A stretch of 48,692 nt of DNA from an uncultured Lewinella sp. (GTDB taxonomy: Bacteria; Bacteroidota; Bacteroidia; Chitinophagales; Saprospiraceae): the NCBI GenBank assembly GCA_937873655.1, contig CALMYQ010000264.1:1-48692 (forward strand). Reading direction: 5' to 3'. A model generated the notes under the pieces. It searched no databases. It saw nothing but the letters and a program-made list of their open reading frames with translations, and was not told the DNA's origin. Positions 15,532 to 24,108 of the stretch are shown here, piece after piece. Position 1 is the stretch's first letter. Each line of letters begins with the position of its first letter. The translations under genes were made by a program, and so were the position numbers.

Positions 15532-17190
15532 CTAGATCTCCTCAGAGGACTTTATCAGCCTCGCGGTCAGGTCAGGATCGGCCATGTCCTGGTCCAGGGG
15601 GTACATCGGGCGGTTGATGCGTTTGTAGCCGAGACGTTCGAGGTCCTGGTCCACGCCGCCGGGGGTAAGTGCCATGATCCATCCGGCGCGCATATTGTAG
15701 AGTTCCGGGACGAGGTAACCGATCTTGACGACCACGATATCCGTTTGTCGCGGGTTCAGGCCCAGGTTGGTGAAATCGGATTCGAGGTGGTAGGGTTTCC
15801 GCTTTTTGGTGACGATGACGTGTACGCTGCCCACTTTTACCACTACCTCTACCTCAGCATGAAGGTCGCCCTCCCGGATGGACTCTATGGTGCCTGTGAG
15901 TTGGATCGGGGGCGCGTACCGGTGATCGACGGCGGCGCCGACATCGGCGGAAACCTTACCGCCTACGCCGGCTTGCAAGGCTTGTTCAACCAACTCGGGC
16001 CCCGGGATAGAAGCGTAGATCAGCGAGGGGCCGTCTGCCGGCTTGAATTCGGGGCGGGCCAGGATCTCCTGCAGGGTCCAGGTCACGTCGCCGGCGCCGC
16101 CCGCTGTGGGGTTATCCCCCATATCGCTGATCAGGAAGGGGTGTTTTTCACTCCGGACGGCCATGTCCAGACTTTCGGCCAGAGTGGCTGTGGGCGCCAC
16201 GAATTCGAATTGATCCCGAACGTCCCAGAAATGCCGGGCGAGCTTTTCGGCTGCCTGGGTTACTTTTTCCTTTTCATCTCCGGTGACCATCACGACCGCA
16301 TGGTTGCGGGGTTCGTCGGCCCAGGCGTAGCCCACCCAGATAGCGGCATCGATAACCCCCTCCTGGCCGGCGGCCGGCGCCACTTCAGCGTACAGGCTCT
16401 TACCGGGCTCTACGCGGGTGCTCGTTTTTTCACCGGGCAGCAGGATCGGTACCGGGATCCAGGCTTTGAACCTGGGCTTGCCTTTCCCGTTTTCCAGTCG
16501 CGCAATCAGGTTGTGCACTGCACGGCGCTTGGAGTCCATTTCGTCTTCGTGGGGGGCCATACGGTAGCAGGTAATGAGGTCGGTATTTTCGGCCAGGCGT
16601 TGGGAAACGTTGCCGTGCAGGTCCATGCAGGTGGAAATGAGGGTTTCCTTCCCGATCAGCTCCCGGATGCGGGCGATCATATCCCCTTCCGGGTCGTCGA
16701 GGCCGACCACGCTCATGGCGCCGTGGATGTCCAGAAAAAGCCCGTCGTAAGGCAGGTTCTGCCGCAGCATATCCAGGGTTTTGCCGACCAATGATTCGTA
16801 GGCTTCCCGGGTGACAATCCCACCGGGCAGGGCATGCCCCTGCAGGGTCGGAAACCATTCCGCCTTCGTGCGCAACAGCGAATCCGGCGCCAGGAAAGGG
16901 TATTGGGTCAGCACATCGGCGCCGGTCTTGGCGTGGAAAGCCTCCTCGTTCGTCTGAGCAGGGGAGAACGTACTGGATTCGATAGCAATGCCGGCTATAG
17001 CGATGCGGGGGGGCGCCGGCGGTTCCTGGGTACAGCTGGATCCGATCCAGGAGAGCAGGAGGAAAATGAGGGGTAGCGGGAGTAAGCGGGAGAGGGGGGG
17101 CGCGCCGCACCATTGGGTGTTTTTCGGCTGGTCTTTGACTCCTGATTTGACTTCTTTTGAAAACGGCCTAAAGCGGATCGATGGCTGCAT
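15532..17190 (-). CDS. M81-family (MlrC-like) metallopeptidase, predicted lipoprotein
   Basis: This protein of about 552 residues matches the microcystinase-C (MlrC)/DUF1485 family. Visible motifs are IAIAGIAIESSTFSP, FLDIHGAMSVVGLDDPEGD, STCMDLHGNVS, YRMAPHEDEMDSKRRA and the diagnostic SDMGDNPTAGGAGD. The family supplies Zn ligands from these Asp/His motifs and hydrolyses linear peptides or related amides. A lipoprotein signal is obvious (LLPLPLIFLLLSWIGSSC), but in this frame the nearest ATG (17190) is about 50 residues too far upstream. An ATG at 17113 would give an ideal signal sequence if the 7-bp G tract at 17094-17100 were one base shorter. The open frame reaches 17355 but there runs into a tandem repeat. 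Confidence 0.85.
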   Translation of the reverse strand: MQPSIRFRPFSKEVKSGVKDQPKNTQWCGAPPLSRLLPLPLIFLLLSWIGSSCTQEPPAPPRIAIAGIAIESSTFSPAQTNEEAFHAKTGADVLTQYPFLAPDSLLRTKAEWFPTLQGHALPGGIVTREAYESLVGKTLDMLRQNLPYDGLFLDIHGAMSVVGLDDPEGDMIARIRELIGKETLISTCMDLHGNVSQRLAENTDLITCYRMAPHEDEMDSKRRAVHNLIARLENGKGKPRFKAWIPVPILLPGEKTSTRVEPGKSLYAEVAPAAGQEGVIDAAIWVGYAWADEPRNHAVVMVTGDEKEKVTQAAEKLARHFWDVRDQFEFVAPTATLAESLDMAVRSEKHPFLISDMGDNPTAGGAGDVTWTLQEILARPEFKPADGPSLIYASIPGPELVEQALQAGVGGKVSADVGAAVDHRYAPPIQLTGTIESIREGDLHAEVEVVVKVGSVHVIVTKKRKPYHLESDFTNLGLNPRQTDIVVVKIGYLVPELYNMRAGWIMALTPGGVDQDLERLGYKRINRPMYPLDQDMADPDLTARLIKSSEEI

Positions 17191-17249
17191 TTTATTAGAT
17201 TGAATTTGAAAATGGGTTAATTCAGCGGGCAGTCTTTCAATTGGCAGTT

Positions 17250-17661
17250 GGCAGTCCTTCGAGGGGGGGGCAAACAGCTTATCAATCCTTGCCCACGCGC
17301 CTTCCAACCGCTCCGGCTTAATAATCTGTTTCGACTTTACAACGGACGCCAGCAATGGAACAATGATCAGTCCTCAGTCTGGCAGTCGGCAGTCCTTCGA
17401 GGGGGGGCAAACAGCTTATCAATCCTTGCCCACGCGCCTTCCAACCGCTCCGGCTTAATAATCTGTTTCGACTTTACAACGGACGCCAGCAATGGAACAA
17501 TGATCAGTCCTCAGTCTGGCAGTCGGCAGTCCTTCGAGGGGGGGCAAACAGCTTATCAATCCTTGCCCACGCGCCTTCCAACCGCTCCGGCTTAATAATC
17601 TGTTTCGACTTTACAACGGACGCCAGCAATGGAACAATGATCAGTCCTCAGTCTGGCAGTC
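17250..17661. repeat. Triple tandem repeat of a 137-bp unit upstream of glyS
   Basis: Three almost identical units start at 17250, 17388 and 17525. The period is 138 then 137 bp; the first copy has one extra G in its G tract. A decayed fourth piece begins at 17662 and keeps only both ends of the unit (to about 17720). Each unit carries TTCGAGGGGGGGC, a CTTGCCCACGCGCC stretch and TTTCGACTTTACAACGGACGCC; the last motif recurs in other gaps, for example near 33311-33330. The whole 17191-17859 interval has no gene. The first unit overlaps only the spurious upstream extension of the M81 frame. Confidence 0.95.
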
Positions 17662-17821
17662 GGCAGTCAGTCCTCATTACGGACGCCTCCAGCAATGAAA
17701 CAATGAACAATCCCCGGCTAAATTTACGCTTTAAGCGGCTTTATCCCAATTTTTGATGTCAAATCGCCATTCGATTCTCCGATTCCTGGATTCTTCCGTT
17801 CCTCCATTTATCAAAATAATC

Positions 17822-17829
17822 TACCTTTG
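17822..17829 (+). promoter_or_regulatory. -7 promoter box TACCTTTG of glyS
   Basis: TACCTTTG is an exact match to the Bacteroidota -7 consensus TAnnTTTG and lies 30 bp before the glyS ATG, giving a short leader of about 25 nt. The -33 region is weak. Confidence 0.65.
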
Positions 17830-17859
17830 CGCTTCCAAATCCAGAAAAGACAACAGGTT

Positions 17860-19410
17860 ATGTCCCAACAGAACGACGCATTCAAGAAACTGGTTGCTCA
17901 TTGCAAGGAGTACGGCTTTATTTTTCCCTCCAGTGAAGTATACGACGGCCTCAGCGCGGTTTATGATTACGGCCCCTACGGCGTCGAACTGAAAAACAAC
18001 ATCAAGGAATACTGGTGGCGCTCCATGGTGCAGATGCACGAGAACATCGTGGGCATCGATGCCGCCATCTTCATGCACCCTAAAACCTGGAAAGCCTCCG
18101 GCCACGTGGATGCCTTCAACGATCCGCTCGTCGACAATAAGGACAGCAAAAAACGTTACCGCGCCGACGTGTTGATCGAGGAGTACATGGACAAGATCGA
18201 AGGCAAGATCAACAAAGAAATCGAGAAGGCGCAGAAGCGCTTTGGCGAAAGCTTCGATGAGACCATGTACCGCTCTACCAACCCGCGGGTGGTGGAATAC
18301 CAGCAGCAATTCGATACCATCAAACAACGCCTGGCCACCGCGATGAGCCAGGGTGATATGGCAGGCCTCAAAAACCTGATCGAAGAACTGGAAATTGCCG
18401 ATCCGGACACGGGGTCGCGCAACTGGACGGAAGTGCGGCAGTTCAACCTCATGTTCTCCACGCAGCTGGGCAATATCGCCGGCGAAGAAGGCAAACTCTA
18501 CCTGCGGCCCGAAACCGCCCAGGGGATCTTTGTCAACTTTCTCAACGTACAAAAGAGCACCCGCCAGAAAGTGCCCTTCGGGATCGCCCAGATCGGCAAG
18601 GCCTTCCGGAACGAGATCGTTGCCCGGCAGTTCATCTTCCGGATGCGCGAGTTCGAACAGATGGAAATGCAGTTCTTCATCCAGCCCGGCACCCAGAAGG
18701 ACTGGTTCGACTACTGGAAGGATATGCGCCGCAAATGGCACCTGGCACTGGGTACGCCCGCAGGCAAACTCCGCTTCCACAAGCACGAGAACCTCGCCCA
18801 CTACGCCGACGCGGCCGAAGATATCCAGTTCGAATTCCCGTTCGGTTTCAAGGAACTGGAGGGTATCCACTCCCGCACCGACTTTGACCTGGGCAGCCAC
18901 CAGGAGTTGTCCGGCAAAAAAATGCAGTACTTCGATCCGGAGTTGAACGAGAACTACGTTCCTTATGTCATCGAAACCTCGATCGGCTGCGACCGCATGT
19001 TCCTGGCCATGATGAGCCATGCACTGACGGAAGAGACCGTCCCCGGCTCAAGCGACGAGGGCAACACCCGCGACGTACTCAGGCTGCACCCGGCGCTGGC
19101 GCCCGTCAAGGCGGCGATCCTGCCGCTGAAACGGAACGAAGACCGGCTGGTGGAAAAAGCCAGGGACATCTTCAACCAGCTTCGCCTGTCATTCAAGGTC
19201 CAGTACGACGATACCGGCTCCATCGGCAAGCTCTACCGCCGCCAGGATGCCATCGGTACGCCGTATTGCATCACCGTGGATTTTGATACGCTGGAGGACA
19301 ATACCGTTACCATCCGGGACCGCGATACGCTGGTACAGGACCGCGTATCCATTGACCGGTTGGAGGACATCATCCGGGAACGGGTGGACATGAAACAGCT
19401 TTTTGTCTGA
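17860..19410 (+). CDS. glyS: Glycine--tRNA ligase (single-chain dimeric type)
   Basis: This 516-residue class II aminoacyl-tRNA synthetase charges tRNA-Gly. The N-terminus SSEVYDGLSAVYDYGPYGVELKNN is the hallmark of the alpha2-type GlyRS of Bacteroidota, archaea and eukaryotes, as opposed to the alpha2beta2 type of most other bacteria. Class II motifs 2 and 3 are visible in FGIAQIGKAFRNEIVARQFIFRMREFEQMEMQFF (cited in two parts: GIAQIGKAFRNEI and FRMREFEQMEMQF) and in ETSIGCDRMFLAMM. The C-terminal anticodon-binding domain starts at about residue 410 (LAPVKAAILPL). The ATG at 17860 is chosen because the upstream residues overlap the promoter box. It is essential housekeeping and shows that this is chromosomal DNA. 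Confidence 0.97.
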   Translation: MSQQNDAFKKLVAHCKEYGFIFPSSEVYDGLSAVYDYGPYGVELKNNIKEYWWRSMVQMHENIVGIDAAIFMHPKTWKASGHVDAFNDPLVDNKDSKKRYRADVLIEEYMDKIEGKINKEIEKAQKRFGESFDETMYRSTNPRVVEYQQQFDTIKQRLATAMSQGDMAGLKNLIEELEIADPDTGSRNWTEVRQFNLMFSTQLGNIAGEEGKLYLRPETAQGIFVNFLNVQKSTRQKVPFGIAQIGKAFRNEIVARQFIFRMREFEQMEMQFFIQPGTQKDWFDYWKDMRRKWHLALGTPAGKLRFHKHENLAHYADAAEDIQFEFPFGFKELEGIHSRTDFDLGSHQELSGKKMQYFDPELNENYVPYVIETSIGCDRMFLAMMSHALTEETVPGSSDEGNTRDVLRLHPALAPVKAAILPLKRNEDRLVEKARDIFNQLRLSFKVQYDDTGSIGKLYRRQDAIGTPYCITVDFDTLEDNTVTIRDRDTLVQDRVSIDRLEDIIRERVDMKQLFV

Positions 19411-19430
19411 TCGCCGGATAAAAGCGATCG

Positions 19431-19838
19431 TTACCTGAAGATCAATACGGCCAGGACGACAATAGCCAGTGCTGTCAGCAGCGAAAACCTGCCGAGGGTC
19501 GGCACTTTTTTAAGGTGAGTCTCCGCATCCCCTTGCCTGGCTTTCCTGCCGGCAGCGCTGATGATGCCGATCAGGGCGCCCAGTACGAGCACCAGGGTAA
19601 GCTTGGCGATCATCAGCGGCATGTTGCCCAGATTTTTCCAATAGGGCGTCATCAGGTAACCGCCGGAAAGTACCAGCAGAACCAGGCCGATCTGGCCCAT
19701 TCTGGATAAGGCAAACGAATTCAGGGTAAATTTAAGGCCTTCTTCTTTTCCCATTTTCGAAGCGGCAATGCCGAGGAACATGAAACCCAGGGAGGTGCCC
19801 AGCCCCATGGCCAGGCCAGTGAAGTGCACGGTTAGCAT
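19431..19838 (-). CDS. Small four-helix integral membrane protein, family unknown
   Basis: This protein of about 135 residues has four predicted membrane helices: LTVHFTGLAMGLGTSLGFMF, about residues 45-65 (ALSRMGQIGLVLLVLSGGYL), about 73-95 (PLMIAKLTLVLVLGALIGII) and the C-terminal LLTALAIVVLAVLIF. A histidine sits near the start of helix 1. The topology resembles CopD/DUF2269/HemJ-like families in which helix histidines may bind haem, but I cannot assign one. The ATG at 19838 is preferred to the TTG at 19859. It is convergent with glyS, 20 bp away. Confidence 0.7.
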   Translation of the reverse strand: MLTVHFTGLAMGLGTSLGFMFLGIAASKMGKEEGLKFTLNSFALSRMGQIGLVLLVLSGGYLMTPYWKNLGNMPLMIAKLTLVLVLGALIGIISAAGRKARQGDAETHLKKVPTLGRFSLLTALAIVVLAVLIFR

Positions 19839-19910
19839 TACTTCTCGCACGGTGGTCAATGTTTGGTGTTCAAAAGTTCAGGCAATATACGGAATATTGC
19901 GGATTGTATT

Positions 19911-19988
19911 ATGCTGGTTTATTCTGGTTTATGCTGGTTTATTCTGGTTTATCATTGTTTCTGCTGTGAACTACAATAAACCAGCATC
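19911..19988. repeat. ATGCTGGTTT/ATTCTGGTTT tandem repeat with inverted copy
   Basis: Four 10-bp units alternate ATGCTGGTTT and ATTCTGGTTT (19911-19950). AATAAACCAGCAT at 19976-19988 is the exact complement of the first 13 bases, so the block can fold into a hairpin. A CAACAACCA-rich stretch follows up to the next gene end. A second small hairpin, GCAATAT/ATATTGC, lies at about 19881-19899 upstream of the membrane protein gene. Confidence 0.85.
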
Positions 19989-20031
19989 AACAACCATAAA
20001 CAATAATCAACAACCACAACAACCAGGCGAA

Positions 20032-23000
20032 TCAAGGCAATTTTGCCCCCCACCCCCCGCCCCCCGGGGTATACACCACTACCCGGTCGCCGGGTTGCGC
20101 GCTGCGGCTGTCGATACCGCGGAGTTCTTCGGTTTCGCTGCCGGGCCGGATGAACACCTGGCGGCCGCATAACCCCGGGTCGCCGCCCGCCATGCCGTAA
20201 GGCATTTCCTTCCGGTGCTGGGTCAGTACGGTCACTTCCACCGGCGCCAGGAATTCGACTTCCCGGATCAGTCCGTCGCCGCCCCGCCACCGGCCGTCGC
20301 CGCCTGAGTTTTTCCGCAAAGCGAACTGCCGCAACCGGACCGGGTACCGCCGCTCCATTTCCTCCGGGTCCGTGATCCGGGTATTGGTCATATGCTGATG
20401 GACGCCGGAACGGCCGTTGAAACCGGGGCCGGCTCCCACCCCGCCGCCGATGGTCTCGTAATACCCGAACGAATCGTTGCCGAACAGGAAATTGTTCATC
20501 GTCCCCTGGCTGCAGGCCGACAAACCGAGCGCTTTCAGCAAGGTATCCACCAGGCGCTGACTGGTTTCGATGTTGCCCCCCACCACCGCCGGGCATACTT
20601 CCGGGTCGTCCGAAAAATCGGGGTGCAGGAAGGTATCGGTACCCAGCCGGATCCGCACATGCTGCATCAATCCTTCATTCAGCGGGATATTCCTGCCGGC
20701 CAGGAGGCGCAGAACGTAAATAACGGCGCTGTACACAATGGCGATATTGGCATTCAGGTTGCCGGGATGCACAGGAGCTGAATCGCTGAGATCAATTTCC
20801 ATTTTCCCGGCCTCCACCCGGATTTTCACCTGGATCGCGCTACCGTCGTCCATGCGTTCTTCGGCTTCGAACGACCGGCCTTCCAGTCCTTGCAGCGCCG
20901 CCGCCAGTGTGCGCGCCGCATTATCCTGCAAAGCGGAAGCGTTGGCTTGCATCCGCGCCAGGCCGTATTCGCGCGCCATTTGCTGCAAAGCGGCTACCCC
21001 GGATAACAGCGAAGACAGCGCCGCATTCAGATCCGACAGGTTTTCGCGGGGCGCCCTGGAAGGAAAAGGACCGGATGTCAGCAGTTCCCTTATTTGTTCC
21101 CAACGGACCTTGCCGCTGCGCGCCAGATAGGTCGGTGCGAAAACCACCCCTTCTTCGGCCAGACACCGGGCCTCCGGCGGCATAGACCCCGGCCGTTTGC
21201 CCCCGATCTCGGCGTGGTGCGCCCGGTTGATCACATAGCCGATCAACCGGCCGTCATCGGTGAAAGCGCCGCAAAGCAGGGTCAGGTCGGGCAGGTGCGA
21301 CCCGCCGTATTTGGGGTGATTCACCAGGATGACGTCGCCGGGTCCGAGCGGGGTGTGGGCCATTGTCAGCCGGGCGCAAATGCCCAGACTGCCCAGGTGG
21401 ACCGGAATATGCGGCGCGTTGACCAGCAACCGGCCGCCGGAATCCAGTACCGCGCAGGAAAAATCGAGCCTTTCCTTGACATTCACCGAAAAAGCAGTGC
21501 GCTGCAATTGGGCGCCCATCTCTTCGGCAATGGCCGTAAACCGGTTGGTGAACAACTCCAGCTCGACGGCCTTTTTGGCGTTTTCAGGACGGCTTCCGGC
21601 TTGTCCGCGCTGGCTCGTCATGACCAGGTGCAGCCCCGGCCGGAAAACGGCTTCCCACCCCGGTGCGACAAAGGTGGTGGAAGTTGGGTTGGCGACCACG
21701 GCGGGCCCGGTAATTACGGCGCCTTCTGCAAGGTCGTCCCAGTTGAAAACCGGCATCTCCAGGCCGGTGATCCGGTTGGGGATGCGCGCCATCGGTTCGG
21801 GACGATATTCCTTTTCAACCGGGTCTGCCGGTAATTCCGGCGAACCGGTTGTTGCCACCCACAGCTTGAGGCTTTCCACCTCGATCACCACATCGTCGGG
21901 GTAGTGCCCAAACAGGCGCCTGTATTCCGCTTTAAATCCGGTTCCGGGATCCGTATCCGGGGTGTAGGCCAATTCGAGCGCGCTTTCCTGGCCTTTCAAC
22001 CGGAGGTAGATCAGGCGCATCTTCGTTTCGGTCCCCGCTTCCGCAAATCCTTCTTCCGCCAGCTGCTGACGGCCGCCATCCGCCAATTCCTCAAACCAGC
22101 CCGCCAGCTGATCCCGGCATTCGTCCAGATTGCGCAACACCTGCTTTTCCATCAGCCTTTCCACCCGGGCTTCACCCATGCCGTAAGCGCTGAGCAGGCC
22201 GGCATCGTACGGCAGGATCACCGTTTTCACCCCGAGCAAGGCCGCAACCTTGCAGGCGTGCAATCCGCCGGCGCCGCCGAAGGCCATCAGGGCATAATCC
22301 GCCGGATCAAAGCCTTTGGCAACCGAGATCCGGTTGATGGCAGCCGCCATCTTCTCATCGGCGATTTGTTCGAAGCCCCTGAGGAGTTCCTCTTCCGAGT
22401 AATTTGTTCCGGTTTTTGCCAGGATATCCGCCTGCAATCCGTACAGTTTTTCGAGGGCTTTTTCTTCATCGATGGGAATTCCCATGGCAAAAGGCGCCAG
22501 TTTGCCCAGCAGCAGGTTTACGTCGGTAATCGCCAGCGGCCCGCCGGCGCCGTAGCAGGCCGGTCCCGGTTCGGCGCCCGCACTTTCGGGGCCCACGCCG
22601 AGCTTTTGCCCGTCGAAATGGCAAATGGATCCGCCGCCGGCAGCCACCGTTTCGATGGCCAGGGTCGGGCTCTGCATTTCAATGCTGTCTATCTTCGTGA
22701 GATACCGGTAATCAAACCGGCCGTCGTACCGGGCCGTATCGGTGCTGGTGCCGCCCATATCGAAGGTCAGGATGCGGTCATATCCGAGGCGGGCTGCCAT
22801 CGCCGCCGCACCGACCATCCCGCCGGCCGGGCCGCTCAGCAGGCTGTCCTTGGGCCGGTAGTTGGCCGCCGGGATCAGGCCGCCGCCGCTGGTCATGACA
22901 AGCAGGGAAGCATCCGGAGGGAGCCCCGACCGGACGTTGTTCAGGTACTCGTCGAGCACGGGTGACAAATACGCATTGACGAGGGCCGTTTGCGCCCGCG

Positions 23001-23811
23001 GCACGATTTTGATATTGGGTGACAGTTGGTGGGAAAGCGACAGGTGGCGAGTCCCCATTTTCGCAATTCCGGTTGCAATGGCGTTCTCGTGTATGGGGTT
23101 CCGGTAGGCATGCAGGAAAGCGATCGCTACGGCAGGTTGACGGATCTCGGCGATCACGCGGGCAATTTCCGCCTCCGTCAGCGGGGTCAGCACGTTGCCT
23201 TCGGCGTCCAGCCGTTCGTCCACTTCGATCACCTGTTCATACAACAGTTCCGGTTCGGGAATATCCAGCTGGAACAGGTCAGGCCGCTGCTGGGTACCGA
23301 TATAAGCCAGGTCGCCGAAGCCCCGGGTGACGATCAGCGTAACCCCTGCGCCTTTTTTTTCGAGGAGGGCGTTGGTGCCTTTCGTGGACCCCAGCCGCAT
23401 ATCCAGGGGCGGCAATGGCCGGTCCAGCGGCGTTTGGGTCAGCAGCCGGGCAGCCAGTAAAGGCGCTTCCTCACCGGCGGTTATTTCGATCTCAACCGGT
23501 AACGGCCACGCCGGGTCCTTATCCAGGCGAATAGTCTGCTGGTCCGGGTCAAAACCGGTGACCTGCGCCGCGGTTTTCCGTTCGCCAACCTTGATCGCCC
23601 GGTAGCCGAGCAGGGTTTCCGAGGTTGCCGGCCATTTGCAGTCAATTGAAAAAAGGCCTTCCCCCAGGCGGCCGGTCAGCCGACCGCGCAATTTTCCGCT
23701 GCTGAGCACTTTCAGCCGCCTGATTGCTCCGTCGGGCGTCCTGCCGATGCAATCGGTGAAAGTCCCGCCGGTATCGATCCGGATCTGCCATCTTTTATTG
23801 TTCCCGTTCAT
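20032..23811 (-). CDS. Fused hydantoinase A/B protein (5-oxoprolinase-like, ATP-dependent)
   Basis: The 1259-residue chain joins a HyuA half (about 1-690) to a HyuB half (about 715-1255), the arrangement of eukaryotic-type 5-oxoprolinase (5-oxo-L-proline + ATP gives L-glutamate). HyuA shows the actin-like phosphate motifs RIDTGGTFTDCIGR, TFDMGGTSTDTARY and AFGGAGGLHACKVAALLGV. HyuB begins near ELFTNRFTAIAEEMGAQLQR and includes VILVNHPKYGGSHLPDLTL. Both halves look complete. The ATG at 23811 is chosen; the frame opens from 23850. Substrate choice between 5-oxoproline and hydantoins cannot be read. It would complement the peptidases here by recycling pyroglutamate, which is inference. Confidence 0.92.
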   Translation of the reverse strand: MNGNNKRWQIRIDTGGTFTDCIGRTPDGAIRRLKVLSSGKLRGRLTGRLGEGLFSIDCKWPATSETLLGYRAIKVGERKTAAQVTGFDPDQQTIRLDKDPAWPLPVEIEITAGEEAPLLAARLLTQTPLDRPLPPLDMRLGSTKGTNALLEKKGAGVTLIVTRGFGDLAYIGTQQRPDLFQLDIPEPELLYEQVIEVDERLDAEGNVLTPLTEAEIARVIAEIRQPAVAIAFLHAYRNPIHENAIATGIAKMGTRHLSLSHQLSPNIKIVPRAQTALVNAYLSPVLDEYLNNVRSGLPPDASLLVMTSGGGLIPAANYRPKDSLLSGPAGGMVGAAAMAARLGYDRILTFDMGGTSTDTARYDGRFDYRYLTKIDSIEMQSPTLAIETVAAGGGSICHFDGQKLGVGPESAGAEPGPACYGAGGPLAITDVNLLLGKLAPFAMGIPIDEEKALEKLYGLQADILAKTGTNYSEEELLRGFEQIADEKMAAAINRISVAKGFDPADYALMAFGGAGGLHACKVAALLGVKTVILPYDAGLLSAYGMGEARVERLMEKQVLRNLDECRDQLAGWFEELADGGRQQLAEEGFAEAGTETKMRLIYLRLKGQESALELAYTPDTDPGTGFKAEYRRLFGHYPDDVVIEVESLKLWVATTGSPELPADPVEKEYRPEPMARIPNRITGLEMPVFNWDDLAEGAVITGPAVVANPTSTTFVAPGWEAVFRPGLHLVMTSQRGQAGSRPENAKKAVELELFTNRFTAIAEEMGAQLQRTAFSVNVKERLDFSCAVLDSGGRLLVNAPHIPVHLGSLGICARLTMAHTPLGPGDVILVNHPKYGGSHLPDLTLLCGAFTDDGRLIGYVINRAHHAEIGGKRPGSMPPEARCLAEEGVVFAPTYLARSGKVRWEQIRELLTSGPFPSRAPRENLSDLNAALSSLLSGVAALQQMAREYGLARMQANASALQDNAARTLAAALQGLEGRSFEAEERMDDGSAIQVKIRVEAGKMEIDLSDSAPVHPGNLNANIAIVYSAVIYVLRLLAGRNIPLNEGLMQHVRIRLGTDTFLHPDFSDDPEVCPAVVGGNIETSQRLVDTLLKALGLSACSQGTMNNFLFGNDSFGYYETIGGGVGAGPGFNGRSGVHQHMTNTRITDPEEMERRYPVRLRQFALRKNSGGDGRWRGGDGLIREVEFLAPVEVTVLTQHRKEMPYGMAGGDPGLCGRQVFIRPGSETEELRGIDSRSAQPGDRVVVYTPGGGGWGAKLP

Positions 23812-24044
23812 TTGATCGTCTGCTTGAGCCTGGTCGCTAAGATGGGGCAATCGGCGGAAATATTATAGCGGGAAGGGCTCGTCACCAGGCCCCAATCGAA
23901 AAAAAACGGCGAAATTGGTAATTTTATAAAATATTGCAAATCAAATAATTATTCAAAGATCACGCACTTATTGCCATAAAATCCGCCCGCCGGCAAGCTC
24001 AAAAGTGCCGGTAAATTGTAATGGCATCCCCTTCACCGCGGGCC

Positions 24045-24052
24045 TAATTTTG
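24045..24052 (+). promoter_or_regulatory. -7 promoter box TAATTTTG
   Basis: TAATTTTG is an exact TAnnTTTG match, 57 bp before the ATG at 24109. The 23812-24108 gap between divergent genes is otherwise an AT-rich stretch (about 23905-23965) with no gene. The same GGCCTAATTTTG string recurs at 44663-44674. Confidence 0.6.
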
Positions 24053-24108
24053 ACTCAGGTTTTGGCCAAAAACCCGATCCACATTCCACAACCTTAAAAA
24101 AAAATGCC

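Noticed and set aside
17248..17595. 115-codon plus-strand frame repeating LINPCPRAFQPL-like segments
   Set aside because: The apparent internal protein repeats only reflect the 137-bp DNA tandem repeat. Unit length is not a multiple of three throughout, and there is no independent sign of coding.
21094..21834. Long plus-strand frames antisense to the hydantoinase gene (also 21904-22965)
   Set aside because: These are shadow frames of a GC-rich gene. The minus strand encodes clear HyuA/HyuB motifs throughout.
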